In this document: piece by piece, positions 8,010 through 16,441 of the stretch | Layout: the number at the start of each line of letters is the position of its first letter | Position numbering within the stretch: position 1 is the first letter of the stretch | NCBI RefSeq assembly: GCF_035515275.1 | Contig: NZ_DATJBQ010000074.1 | Location: 1-40,523 of the forward strand | Reading direction: 5' to 3' | Length of the DNA: 40,523 nt | From: Pusillimonas sp035515275 | GTDB taxonomy: Bacteria > Pseudomonadota > Gammaproteobacteria > Burkholderiales > Burkholderiaceae_B | Made by a program: the position numbers and the translations under genes | Notes under the pieces: generated by a model | The model's input: the letters and a program-made list of their open reading frames with translations, nothing else | The model's database searches: none | Told to the model about the DNA's origin: nothing

Positions 8010-8795
8010 TTAACCGGCTTCTTCGCCTCGCAAATAGGCTTGTGCGCGTTGCGCCATCAAGGCTTCGCGGCGTATGAAGTCGGCGACGAAAGTACTGGCG
8101 GGCGCATGATGCAGACCGTAAGGCGTATCCCACTGTGCGATGACGCCTTTTTGCATGACACCGATACGATCGGCAATGGCAAAGGCTTCGGCCTGGTTGT
8201 GCGTGACCAGTAGGGCAGTGTGTTGCGTCGCCTTGAGAATATCGCGTACTTCAAACGCCAAGCGTTCGCGAGTATCAATGTCCAGATTGGAAAACGGCTC
8301 GTCCAGCAGCAACAGGTCGGGTTGGGGTGCCAGAGCGCGGGCCAGCGCCACGCGCTGCTGCTGGCCCCCCGACAGTTCGTGAGGATAACGGCGCCCCGTA
8401 CCTTCGAGCCCTACCAAATGCAACAGATCGTTGACGCGCCGTGCGCGTTCGGCCTTGTCCAGCCGGCGCAGCCCGAAGCCAATATTCTTTTCCACGGTCA
8501 GATGCGGAAACAAGGCGTAGTCCTGGAACATCATGCCAACGCCCCGGTGTTCGGGTTCAAGCTGAAATTCCACAGTGGAAAGCACGGTGCCGTCCAGCAC
8601 AATACGCCCCGCACGCAAGGGTTCGAAGCCGGCAATGGCGCGCAATACCGTAGTCTTGCCGCAGCCCGACGCGCCCAGCAGGCAGCCGATATGACCGCGT
8701 TCGAGACCCAAAGAAAGGTTTTCGACCACGCCTTGACGGCCTTGGGGGGTGTCGTAAGCCAGCGTAACGGCTTCAAGTTGCAGGATTTCAGCCAT
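8010..8795 (-). CDS. Ferric iron ABC transporter, ATP-binding protein (short form)
   Basis: ATPase subunit of an FbpABC/AfuABC-type iron importer. Walker A is G-A-S-G-C-G-K-T (residues 41-48), the signature L-S-G-G-Q is at 141-145, and Walker B L-L-L-L-D-E is at 161-166. The start at 8795 (M-A-E-I-L) is preferred because similarity begins there; an ATG 16 codons upstream is also in frame. At 261 residues it lacks the C-terminal TOBE-type regulatory domain of typical 345 to 350 residue FbpC proteins. It is last in the leftward iron operon, 83 bases after the permease gene. Confidence 0.85.
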   Translation of the reverse strand: MAEILQLEAVTLAYDTPQGRQGVVENLSLGLERGHIGCLLGASGCGKTTVLRAIAGFEPLRAGRIVLDGTVLSTVEFQLEPEHRGVGMMFQDYALFPHLTVEKNIGFGLRRLDKAERARRVNDLLHLVGLEGTGRRYPHELSGGQQQRVALARALAPQPDLLLLDEPFSNLDIDTRERLAFEVRDILKATQHTALLVTHNQAEAFAIADRIGVMQKGVIAQWDTPYGLHHAPASTFVADFIRREALMAQRAQAYLRGEEAG

Positions 8796-8878
8796 GTAGC
8801 GGCAATTTCGGTTCAGAAAACATAGATATGATGCGTGGCGCAAGAGTGCATCCAGGCCTTGATTTTACAAAGATGAGT

Positions 8879-10606
8879 TCAATGGCCCGATTTTAACTGG
8901 TGGCGCGCCAACAAAATGACCGGAAGCAGGCCGACGACGACAATCGCCAGGGCGGCCACGGCACCTTCTTCGTAAGTACCGCGCGCTGCTTCGGCATATA
9001 ACCAGGTGGCAAGCGTTTCAAAGTTGACCGGGCGCAGCAGCAAGGTGGCCGGCAGCTCTTTCATGGTGTCTACGAAAATAAGCAGCGCTGCGGCGCCAAG
9101 GGCCGGTCGCAGCAAGGGTAAATGAACTCGCCGTAAAGTGCCGGCAGGGCTTTCGCCCAAGAGCCGTGATGCTTGCTCGAGAGATCTTGGTATGCGGTCA
9201 AGACCCGACTCCAGGCTACCCACCGAGATGGCCAGAAAGCGGATTACATAGGCGCCCACAAGCGCTGCTGTAGACCCCATAAGCAACAGGCCGGGCGGCG
9301 TATCGGTAAAAGGGCGCATCAACCAGGCCAGTGCGTTGTCGAGGCCGATGATAGGCAAGAGCATGCCAATGGCCAGTACCGTGCCGGGCAGGGCGTAGCC
9401 CACTGTTGCAACACGCGAGCACAGCTTCATGAAGCGGGTCTTGGCGGTATGGGCGCTGCGTACCGCCCAGGTAACCACCAGGGCGGCCGCAACCGTGATC
9501 AGCGTGGCGAGCAGGGCAATGCTTACGGTGTTGTAGCCGCTTTGCAGCAACTGAGCCGAAACCCCGCCCGTGGTCTCAAAATGCTTGATGGTTTCGCCAA
9601 GCAGGTATAGGGCCGGGGCAACGAAGCCAATAACGATCGGAAACCAGCAAAGTGCCATGACCAAGGCTGCGCGGGCGCCGCTCAAACGCTCGGGTTGCAC
9701 CGGCCGCATGCGTTGGGTATTGGCATAGCGTTGATGCCGCCGGCCATGCCGTTCGAGCAAAATAAGCATCACGACGATCGCGACCATGGCAAGCGCAATT
9801 TGCGCGGCACCGGCAAGGTCAGACCTGGTGATCCACGTGGTATACACCGATACGGTCAGGGTTTGCACGCCCAGAAACTCAGATGCGCCAATGTCGTTGA
9901 GGGTCTCGAGCAAGGCCAGGCTGACGCCCACCGCAATGGCCGGACGGGCCAGCGGCAAGGCCACTCGCAAAAATACGCCGCGGCGGGTCTGCCCCAATAT
10001 GCGTCCGGCTTCGAGCAGGCTGGCTGCCTGAGTAGCGAACATGACCCGCGTGCTTAAGTACACATACGGGTAGAGCACAAAGCCCAACAGAAAAATGGCG
10101 CCGGGCAGGGCACGCAAATCGGGCAGGCGGAACTGGCGAGGGCTATCGTAGCCTAGAACGTCGCGTATGAGCCCCTGAACCGGCCCCAACGGATGAAGAA
10201 TGTCGAGATACGCGAAAGCGACAATATAGGTTGGCACCGCAAGCGGCAGCAATAGGGCCCAAAGCAAAACGCGACGCGTGGGAAAGTCGTATGCGGTGAC
10301 AAGCCAGGCGCTTCCTGTGCCCAGACAGGCGACCAGTACCCCCACGCCCAGCAATAATGCTGCCGTGTTGCGTAAAGCGCTAGGCAGCACGTGCTGTCCC
10401 AGATGTTGCCAATGTTCGAGCGAGCCGCCCAACGCCATCCAGATCAGGGCGCCGATGGGCGCCGCCACGCAAAGCGCAATAAGCGTGGCGCCCAGCCGCC
10501 AGGACCATCCGGCAGAAGGGCGCAGCGAGGACGTCCGGCGTTTTGAAGCAGGCGGCGGCGAGGCGGCCTGCGCTTTGTCGGGAAACGTTTTAGTTATCGA
10601 AGCCAA
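8879..10606 (-). CDS. Ferric iron ABC transporter, fused permease
   Basis: Inner-membrane channel of an FbpB-type importer, with two permease halves in one 575-residue chain. Each half contains an EAA-type loop that contacts the ATPase: L-E-A-G-R-I-L-G-Q-T in the first and L-E-Q-A-S-R-L-L-G-E-S in the second. About a dozen hydrophobic segments are visible. The start is a TTG at 10606 that overlaps the end of the binding-protein gene by 17 bases, which suggests translational coupling. A Pro/Ser-rich N-terminal stretch of about 30 residues precedes the first membrane segment. Confidence 0.88.
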   Translation of the reverse strand: MASITKTFPDKAQAASPPPASKRRTSSLRPSAGWSWRLGATLIALCVAAPIGALIWMALGGSLEHWQHLGQHVLPSALRNTAALLLGVGVLVACLGTGSAWLVTAYDFPTRRVLLWALLLPLAVPTYIVAFAYLDILHPLGPVQGLIRDVLGYDSPRQFRLPDLRALPGAIFLLGFVLYPYVYLSTRVMFATQAASLLEAGRILGQTRRGVFLRVALPLARPAIAVGVSLALLETLNDIGASEFLGVQTLTVSVYTTWITRSDLAGAAQIALAMVAIVVMLILLERHGRRHQRYANTQRMRPVQPERLSGARAALVMALCWFPIVIGFVAPALYLLGETIKHFETTGGVSAQLLQSGYNTVSIALLATLITVAAALVVTWAVRSAHTAKTRFMKLCSRVATVGYALPGTVLAIGMLLPIIGLDNALAWLMRPFTDTPPGLLLMGSTAALVGAYVIRFLAISVGSLESGLDRIPRSLEQASRLLGESPAGTLRRVHLPLLRPALGAAALLIFVDTMKELPATLLLRPVNFETLATWLYAEAARGTYEEGAVAALAIVVVGLLPVILLARHQLKSGH

Positions 10607-11630
10607 CTTTGTCCACCAACTCGCTGGCCTGCTTGCGATGCTTTGCTATCTCGGCCAAGGGCAGAGGGTCGACCACCAAGGTACCAAAGCTGGCCACGAC
10701 CGGATCCAGAGGAACGCCGGCGCGGACGGGATATTCGTAGTTGGCATTGGCATAAAGGGCCTGGGCCGGCTCGGAAACCAGATACTCGAGCAGCTTCACC
10801 GCCTGGTTGCGATTGGGTGCGTGGCGAGCCACGGCAGCCCCCGAAATATTGACATGGGTCCCTTTGCTGCTGTCGCTGGCGAAGGTGGGACGCACGACGC
10901 GAATCGCTTCGCCCCATTTGCGAGCGTCTGAACCCGGCTCGGCGTTCTTCATGCGGCCTACGTAATAGGCGTTTGCAATACCTACGTCGCAGATGCCGCC
11001 CAAAATGTCGCGCGCCACATCGCGGTCGCCTCCGGTGGGCTTGCGCCCCAGGTTGGCCTTGAGGCCTCGCAACCATTGCTCGGTCGCCTCAACGCCGTTA
11101 TGAGCAATGAACGCTGCGATTAAACCGGTGTTGTACGGGTGCTGCCCCGAGCGTGTGCAGAACTTGCCTTTCCATTTTGGATCGGCCAACGACTCGTATG
11201 TCAGTTCCGTGACATCGACCTCGGTCGACACATATGCCACTCGATCGCGCAATGACAGCGAATACCAGTGGCCGTCTGTGCCGCGCAAGTTGGCAGGTAT
11301 GGTTTCGTTCAATACTTTGGACTCAATGGGCTGAGTCACACCTGCCTGCACCAGATCGATCAGGTTACCGATGTCGACGGTCATGAGTACGTCGGCGGGC
11401 GATTTGTCGCCCTCGGCCTTTACGCGCTCGAGGAGCCCGTCTTTGACAAGCACGGTGTTGGCCTTGATACCGGTGTCTTTCGTGAATTGTTCAAGTATCG
11501 GCTGAATCAAACCTGGTTCGCGAGTGGTGTACACGGTAACGTCGGCAACCGCATTACCCGCGCAAGCCGCCAGACTTGCCACGACGACGGAACGGAACAA
11601 CGGCAAAAATTCAAAGCGGGGTGCACGCAT
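10590..11630 (-). CDS. Ferric iron ABC transporter, periplasmic binding protein
   Basis: FbpA/FutA-type Fe3+-binding protein of 346 residues. A signal peptide (about 1-29, cleavage after A-V-A) precedes V-T-V-Y-T-T-R-E-P. The adjacent tyrosines Y222-Y223 in A-N-A-Y-Y-V-G-R are the family's iron ligands. The order binding protein, fused permease, ATPase is that of a ferric-ion import operon that takes iron from the periplasm. AGGA lies about eight bases before the ATG, and a Fur box sits just upstream of that, so iron repression is likely. Confidence 0.9.
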   Translation of the reverse strand: MRAPRFEFLPLFRSVVVASLAACAGNAVADVTVYTTREPGLIQPILEQFTKDTGIKANTVLVKDGLLERVKAEGDKSPADVLMTVDIGNLIDLVQAGVTQPIESKVLNETIPANLRGTDGHWYSLSLRDRVAYVSTEVDVTELTYESLADPKWKGKFCTRSGQHPYNTGLIAAFIAHNGVEATEQWLRGLKANLGRKPTGGDRDVARDILGGICDVGIANAYYVGRMKNAEPGSDARKWGEAIRVVRPTFASDSSKGTHVNISGAAVARHAPNRNQAVKLLEYLVSEPAQALYANANYEYPVRAGVPLDPVVASFGTLVVDPLPLAEIAKHRKQASELVDKVGFDN

Positions 11631-11645
11631 GGTAGTTTCCTGTAA

Positions 11646-11660
11646 TGCAAATGATTATCA
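11646..11660 (-). promoter_or_regulatory. Fur box before the iron importer operon
   Basis: Read on the minus strand, TGATAAT-C-ATTTGCA matches the 7-1-7 Fur consensus TGATAAT-N-ATTATCA at 12 of 14 positions. It lies 16-30 bases upstream of the binding-protein ATG, abutting its ribosome-binding site, where Fur-Fe2+ would block transcription. Confidence 0.75.
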
Positions 11661-11798
11661 GCTACATATTTAATGCAGGAAAATATAACAGTTTAGAACA
11701 AACGCATCAACTGAATTGACAGCCCGGTCAAGCTGGACCGTTATGTTGGCATCAGGCGCCCCAGGCGTGTCTTGCTTAAAATCAAACGTTTGGGTTCG

Positions 11799-11820
11799 CG
11801 GCCAATTTGGCCGGTTTTTT
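11799..11820 (+). terminator. Orphan intrinsic terminator
   Basis: CGGCC-AATTT-GGCCG (stem can extend to 7 pairs) followed by G and six T. It is oriented rightward, yet no gene on that strand ends upstream; the closest leftward gene starts at 11630. A TTGACA hexamer lies 78 bases upstream (11716-11721). The pair could bound a short noncoding RNA, or the terminator may stop antisense read-through from the iron operon promoter region. Confidence 0.5.
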
Positions 11821-11896
11821 GGCATGGACGAGCAGAAAATATTGCGCCCGCTATTCTTAAACACCTCTAAATCCCGCATTTCAAAAGAAATTTAAC

Positions 11897-11922
11897 TTAG
11901 TGAACACTAAATAGTGTAGAAT
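11897..11922 (+). promoter_or_regulatory. Promoter and overlapping palindromic operators of fpr
   Basis: Two perfect 14-base palindromes overlap: TTAGTG-AA-CACTAA (11897-11910) and ACACTA-AA-TAGTGT (11904-11917). They share their CACTA half, giving three half-sites in alternating orientation. The second runs into a TAGAAT -10 hexamer (11917-11922); a good -35 is not evident. This looks like a repressor or activator site controlling fpr, about 95 bases from its ATG. The regulator cannot be named from sequence. Confidence 0.6.
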
Positions 11923-11952
11923 CGACTCACAGCGGTTCACGTCGATAACCAC

Positions 11953-11997
11953 GCCAAGGGGCTCACGAAATTACACCTTCGTTCCGTTGGCTTTTTT
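11953..11997 (+). terminator. Terminator-like hairpin in the fpr leader
   Basis: GCCAA (11953-11957) pairs with TTGGC (11987-11991), followed immediately by six T. Inside, ACGAA (11965-11969) pairs with TTCGT (11978-11982), and three further G-C or G-U pairs can form between. The T run ends 12 bases before the fpr ATG. Because it lies between the predicted promoter and the gene, it may act as an attenuator rather than a gene end. Confidence 0.45.
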
Positions 11998-12009
11998 ACG
12001 AATAAGACT

Positions 12010-12786
12010 ATGGCAGCTTTCAATTCCGAGCAGGTTCTCAGCGTACGTCACTGGAACGACACCCTTTTTTCCTTTACGACCACGCGCGATGCCGCACTGC
12101 GCTTTCATAACGGGCATTTCGTCATGCTGGGCCTCGAAATCGAGGGCAAACCCCTGATGCGTGCCTACAGCATTGCCAGTGCCAACTACGAAGAAAACCT
12201 CGAATTCCTAAGCATCAAGGTACCGAACGGCCCGCTTACCTCTCGCTTGCAACACTTGCAGGTGGGAGATTCCGTGCTGATCAGTAAAAAGCCGGTCGGC
12301 ACGCTGGTGGTGGACGACCTGAAACCAGGTAAAAACCTCTATCTGTTCGGTACGGGCACCGGGCTTGCACCATTCATCAGCATCATTAAAGACCCCGAGG
12401 TCTACGAGCGCTTTGAAAAAGTGGTGTTGTTGCACGGTGTACGTTATGTCAGCGAGCTGGCCTACGCCGATTTCATCCAGAACGAACTGCCCAATAACGA
12501 ATACTTCGGCGACGTCGTGCGCGAAAAGCTTATTTATTATCCAACCGTCACGCGCGAGCCTTTCCGCAATACCGGGCGCCTGACGACGGTAATCGAGTCG
12601 GGCAAGCTATTCCAGGATATCGGTCTGCCTCCGCTCAATCCCGACACCGATCGCGCCATGCTTTGCGGCAGCCCCGCCATGCTTTCCGACGTCAGCAAGT
12701 TGCTCGACGATCGTGGGTTTGTGGTGTCCGCCGGGGTGGGCGAGCCGGGCGATTACGTCATCGAACGCGCGTTCGTTGAAAAATAG
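12010..12786 (+). CDS. fpr: Ferredoxin/flavodoxin-NADP+ reductase
   Basis: FAD-containing reductase that exchanges electrons between NADPH and ferredoxin or flavodoxin. The 258-residue length fits bacterial Fpr. Visible features are the FAD-binding R-A-Y-S-I-A-S segment, the NADP pyrophosphate-binding G-T-G-T-G-L-A-P-F, and the C-terminal C-G-S-P-A-M-L, ending A-F-V-E-K as in Azotobacter- and Pseudomonas-type enzymes. The ribosome-binding site is weak. Upstream are palindromic operators and a terminator-like hairpin, pointing to tight control. The neighbouring iron importer suggests a shared link to iron or oxidative stress, but the genes are divergent and not one operon. Confidence 0.93.
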   Translation: MAAFNSEQVLSVRHWNDTLFSFTTTRDAALRFHNGHFVMLGLEIEGKPLMRAYSIASANYEENLEFLSIKVPNGPLTSRLQHLQVGDSVLISKKPVGTLVVDDLKPGKNLYLFGTGTGLAPFISIIKDPEVYERFEKVVLLHGVRYVSELAYADFIQNELPNNEYFGDVVREKLIYYPTVTREPFRNTGRLTTVIESGKLFQDIGLPPLNPDTDRAMLCGSPAMLSDVSKLLDDRGFVVSAGVGEPGDYVIERAFVEK

Positions 12787-12882
12787 TTGCGCACATGCGG
12801 CTTCGGCGGGGGTGTTAATTTTTGCTATAGCTGTTTAAACTCTGATAGTCGTTTTATTTTCAACCCACAGAGCGTAGACACC

Positions 12883-13269
12883 ATGGCTAAGCAAATCATT
12901 CACACCCAAGCCGCGCCGGCTGCAGTTGGACCATACTCCCAAGCGGTTGTTGCGCCCGCAGGCAAAACGGTCTATTTATCGGGCCAGATCGGGCTTGAGC
13001 CCGGTACGGGCGAGCTCGTATCCGAAAACTTCGAAGGGCAGGTAAGGCAGTCATTTGCCAATATGCAGGCCGTCATCGAGCAGGCCGGTGGCACGCTCGA
13101 GAACATCGTCAAGCTTACCCTTTACCTGACCGACCTCAGCAAGTTCGCCAGTGCCAACGCCATTATGGCCGACCTCATTCCCGAGCCTTACCCGGCGCGT
13201 TCCACCATTGGCGTGGCCAGCCTGCCCAAAGGCGCGCAATTCGAAGTTGAAGCCATTATTGTCGTCTAG
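12883..13269 (+). CDS. ridA: RidA family imine/enamine deaminase
   Basis: Hydrolyses reactive 2-aminoacrylate and related enamines made by PLP-dependent dehydratases. The 128-residue protein carries the family pattern: P-A-A-V-G-P-Y-S-Q-A near the N-terminus, G-Q-I-G-L, and P-A-R-S-T-I-G-V-A-S-L-P near the C-terminus, which holds the catalytic arginine. The ATG at 12883 is chosen because it gives the normal N-terminus; a longer in-frame start at 12787 would add 32 unrelated residues. It lies 32 bases before recG. Confidence 0.94.
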   Translation: MAKQIIHTQAAPAAVGPYSQAVVAPAGKTVYLSGQIGLEPGTGELVSENFEGQVRQSFANMQAVIEQAGGTLENIVKLTLYLTDLSKFASANAIMADLIPEPYPARSTIGVASLPKGAQFEVEAIIVV

Positions 13270-13301
13270 CCGCTTGGGCTCAGCCGATATCGAGCCGTTC
13301 G

Positions 13302-15392
13302 ATGGCCCCATCCGCTTCCAGGCAACGTAGCAAGTCGGCACCGGCGCACCCGGCGCAGGACGCGCTTAGCGCCGTCCAGCGCCGCTTTTTGCGTCTGGGC
13401 CTCGAGCAACAGCAAGATTTCGTCGTTCACTTGCCATTGCGCTACGAAGACGAGACGCGCATTTTGCCCATCGCATCATTGCTGCCGGGCCAAACCGGCC
13501 AGGTCGAAGGCGAGATCCTGCACAGCGAGGTTCAGTTTCGGCCGCGTCGCCAGTTGGTCGCAACGCTCGAAGACGGCACAGGCCGACTCGCGTTACGCTG
13601 GCTCAACTTTTACCCCAGCCAGCAAAAGCAGGTAGAACGCGGCAAACGCGCGCGAGTGCGTGGCGAAGTACGAAACGGCTTTGCCGGCCTCGAAATGGTT
13701 CACCCCCGCGTAACCGTTGCCGGCGGCGAACTGCCAAGTTCTTTAACCCCTGTTTATCCCACCACCGACGGGCTTAGCCAGCCGACCTTGCGTCGCGCCA
13801 TTGACCACGCCTTGCAACAGGCCGACCTGGGCGACACGCTTACCGAAGAAATACGCCGGCGATACAGGCTGATGCCCTTTGAAGAAGCAATACGAACCTT
13901 GCACCACCCGCCGGCAAGCGTGTCATACCACGACCTGGTCGAGCGCGATCACCCTGCATGGCGACGCATAAAGTTCGATGAACTTCTGGCCCAGCAGTTG
14001 TCGCTCGCCATGGCGCGAGCGGCACGACTCTTGCAGCGCGCCAGGCTCTGCGAGGCAACCGAACACGGCCTGGTCAAGGCGCTGGCCCGGCGCATACCTT
14101 TTGAGCTTACTGCGGCCCAGAAACGCGTCGTGGCCGAAATTTCAGCCGACCTTGCCCGCAGACACCCCATGCACCGTTTGTTGCAAGGCGACGTGGGCAG
14201 CGGCAAGACTGTGGTGGCCGCGCTTGCCGCTGCCCAGGTGATTGCGAGCGGAGCCCAGGTGGCCATCATGGCGCCCACCGAAATTCTTGCCGAGCAGCAT
14301 CACCGCAAGCTTTGCGATTGGCTCGAACCGTTAGGGGTACACGTGTCGTGGCTTGCCGGCAGCCTGGGCAGCAAGGCGCGCAGGCAAAGCTTCGAAGACA
14401 TCGAGTCAGGCAGGGCGCAATTGGTGGTGGGTACCCAGGCGCTCATTCAAGACAAGGTGGTCTTTGCAGATTTGGGCCTGATCATTCTCGATGAGCAGCA
14501 CCGTTTCGGTGTGGGCCAGCGCTTGCAGCTAAGCCGAAAGGGCGAGGCCAAGACGAGTGCAGGGGCACTTATTCCACATCAACTGAACATGAGCGCCACA
14601 CCGATTCCACGCACCTTGGCCATGACTTTCTTCGCTGACCTGGATGTCTCGGTTATTGACGAGCTGCCACCCGGACGCACGCCGGTCATTACCAAGCTTG
14701 TCTCCGACGCCAGGCGCGACGAGGTGCTGGCCCATGTTGCGCAAGAGGTACGCTCAGGCCGCCAGGCTTATTGGGTTTGCCCCCTGGTCGAAGAAAGCGA
14801 AGCACTGCAGCTGCAGACGGCGGTTGAAACGTACGAGCGTCTGAACCAGGCGCTGCCCGACCTGCGCGTCAGCCTGATCCACGGCAAGTTGAAACCCGCC
14901 GAGAAGGCACAGGTCATGGACGCTTTTCGGGCCGGCGAAACCGATCTCCTTGTGGCAACCACGGTGATTGAAGTGGGCGTCGACGTGCCCAATGCCTCTC
15001 TCATGATCATCGAGCATGCCGAACGCTTCGGCCTGGCCCAGCTGCATCAGCTACGCGGCCGAGTGGGGCGGGGCGCCGTGCAGTCCATATGCCTGTTGCT
15101 ATACCAGGCACCGCTGTCTCAAGTGGCCCGGCAACGTTTGCGCGCCATGTACGAAACCAATGACGGGTTCGAAATTGCGCGTCGAGACCTTGAGCAGCGC
15201 GGCCCCGGAGAGTTTCTTGGCCTGCGTCAGTCCGGCGCGGCCCTGCTTCGTTTCGCCAGTATCGATGACGACGCCGAATTAACCGCCCAGGCCCAGGAGC
15301 TTGCCCGGGAATGGCTTGAGCATGCGCCGAAACAGGCGCAAGCGCACATGCAGCGCTGGATGCGCGGCAAACAGGATTATTTGCGCAGTTAA
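13302..15392 (+). CDS. recG: ATP-dependent DNA helicase RecG
   Basis: Superfamily 2 helicase that reverses stalled forks and processes branched recombination intermediates. Its 696 residues match E. coli RecG (693). It has an N-terminal OB-fold wedge region, Walker A G-D-V-G-S-G-K-T at 296-303, the DEQH box at 397-400 followed by R-F-G-V-G-Q-R, and the C-terminal R-G-R-V-G-R-G motif VI. It is followed by oxyR on the same strand, a pairing also known from Pseudomonas. Confidence 0.96.
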   Translation: MAPSASRQRSKSAPAHPAQDALSAVQRRFLRLGLEQQQDFVVHLPLRYEDETRILPIASLLPGQTGQVEGEILHSEVQFRPRRQLVATLEDGTGRLALRWLNFYPSQQKQVERGKRARVRGEVRNGFAGLEMVHPRVTVAGGELPSSLTPVYPTTDGLSQPTLRRAIDHALQQADLGDTLTEEIRRRYRLMPFEEAIRTLHHPPASVSYHDLVERDHPAWRRIKFDELLAQQLSLAMARAARLLQRARLCEATEHGLVKALARRIPFELTAAQKRVVAEISADLARRHPMHRLLQGDVGSGKTVVAALAAAQVIASGAQVAIMAPTEILAEQHHRKLCDWLEPLGVHVSWLAGSLGSKARRQSFEDIESGRAQLVVGTQALIQDKVVFADLGLIILDEQHRFGVGQRLQLSRKGEAKTSAGALIPHQLNMSATPIPRTLAMTFFADLDVSVIDELPPGRTPVITKLVSDARRDEVLAHVAQEVRSGRQAYWVCPLVEESEALQLQTAVETYERLNQALPDLRVSLIHGKLKPAEKAQVMDAFRAGETDLLVATTVIEVGVDVPNASLMIIEHAERFGLAQLHQLRGRVGRGAVQSICLLLYQAPLSQVARQRLRAMYETNDGFEIARRDLEQRGPGEFLGLRQSGAALLRFASIDDDAELTAQAQELAREWLEHAPKQAQAHMQRWMRGKQDYLRS

Positions 15393-15472
15393 GCCGCATG
15401 CGGCTCTAAGCAAAACCCAAGCACAGGGGCGGGCCATGAACCCGCCGCAACGACACACCAGCGAGTACACCC

Positions 15473-16420
15473 ATGACACTGACCGAACTTAAATACATTG
15501 TGGCCGTAGCGCGCGAACGGCATTTTGGACGCGCCGCCGATGCCTGCTTTGTCAGCCAGCCGACCCTCTCCGTGGCGATTCGAAAGCTCGAGGACGAACT
15601 GGGCGTGGTGCTGTTCGAGCGGGGTGGGGCGGAAGTGGGCGTGACCCCCATCGGCTTGCGCGTGGTGGCTCAGGCCCAGCGTGTACTTGAAGAAGCCACC
15701 AACCTGAAGGAAATCGCACGCCAGGGCCACGACCCGCTTGAAGGTCCTTTAAGGGTCGGGGTCATTTACACCATCGGGCCATACCTGCTGCCCAAGCTGG
15801 TACCGGCCCAGATCGACGTGACCCCGCAAATGCCCTTGGTCCTTCAAGAAAACTACACCACGCGCTTGCTGGAACTGCTGCGTCAGGGTGAGATTGATTG
15901 CGCCATTGTGGCGCTGCCCATACCCGACGCCGGTCTGATGGTGCAACCCCTTTACGACGAGCCCTTCGTGGTGGCCGTACCCAAGGGTCATCCGTGGGCA
16001 CAGCTGGAACAGATCAGTTCCAGCGCCTTGAAAGAAGAAACCATGCTGCTTTTGGGCGCCGGCCATTGCTTTCGGGATCAAGTCCTTGAGGTCTGTCCGG
16101 AATTGTCTCGCTTTTCGGCGTCCAGCGAAGGCATACAGCGCACCTTCGAGGGCTCTTCGCTTGAAACCATACGCCACATGGTAGCGGCCGGGGTGGGAAT
16201 AACCGTGTTGCCTGCCAGTGCTATCGGCACCGGCGACCCTAAACATGACCTGCTGGTCTATATTCCCTTTAAAAAACCGGTGCCCGACAGGCGAGTGGTG
16301 CTCGTCTGGCGCAAGAGCTTTCCGCGTCCCACCGCTATTCAAGCCTTGATCAGGGCAGTGCACGCCACGGACCTGGGCAGGGTCAATTACCTGGAAGCGC
16401 CCACCGACATGGCGACCTGA
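15473..16420 (+). CDS. oxyR: Hydrogen peroxide sensor OxyR (LysR family)
   Basis: LysR-type regulator with an N-terminal winged helix-turn-helix (A-D-A-C-F-V-S-Q-P-T-L-S, residues 22-33) and a substrate-like domain. Two cysteines in G-H-C199-F-R-D-Q-V-L-E-V-C208 occupy the same residue numbers as the peroxide-sensing pair of E. coli OxyR, so it should form the activating disulfide. Length (315) is typical. It follows recG after 80 bases and precedes proC by 21 bases. Confidence 0.93.
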   Translation: MTLTELKYIVAVARERHFGRAADACFVSQPTLSVAIRKLEDELGVVLFERGGAEVGVTPIGLRVVAQAQRVLEEATNLKEIARQGHDPLEGPLRVGVIYTIGPYLLPKLVPAQIDVTPQMPLVLQENYTTRLLELLRQGEIDCAIVALPIPDAGLMVQPLYDEPFVVAVPKGHPWAQLEQISSSALKEETMLLLGAGHCFRDQVLEVCPELSRFSASSEGIQRTFEGSSLETIRHMVAAGVGITVLPASAIGTGDPKHDLLVYIPFKKPVPDRRVVLVWRKSFPRPTAIQALIRAVHATDLGRVNYLEAPTDMAT

Positions 16421-16441
16421 ATTTCGTACAATACGAAGCTT

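Noticed and set aside
11670..11879. 69-codon leftward ORF upstream of the iron importer
   Set aside because: No Shine-Dalgarno, no family resemblance, AT-rich noncoding-like composition, and it runs across the terminator at 11799-11820.
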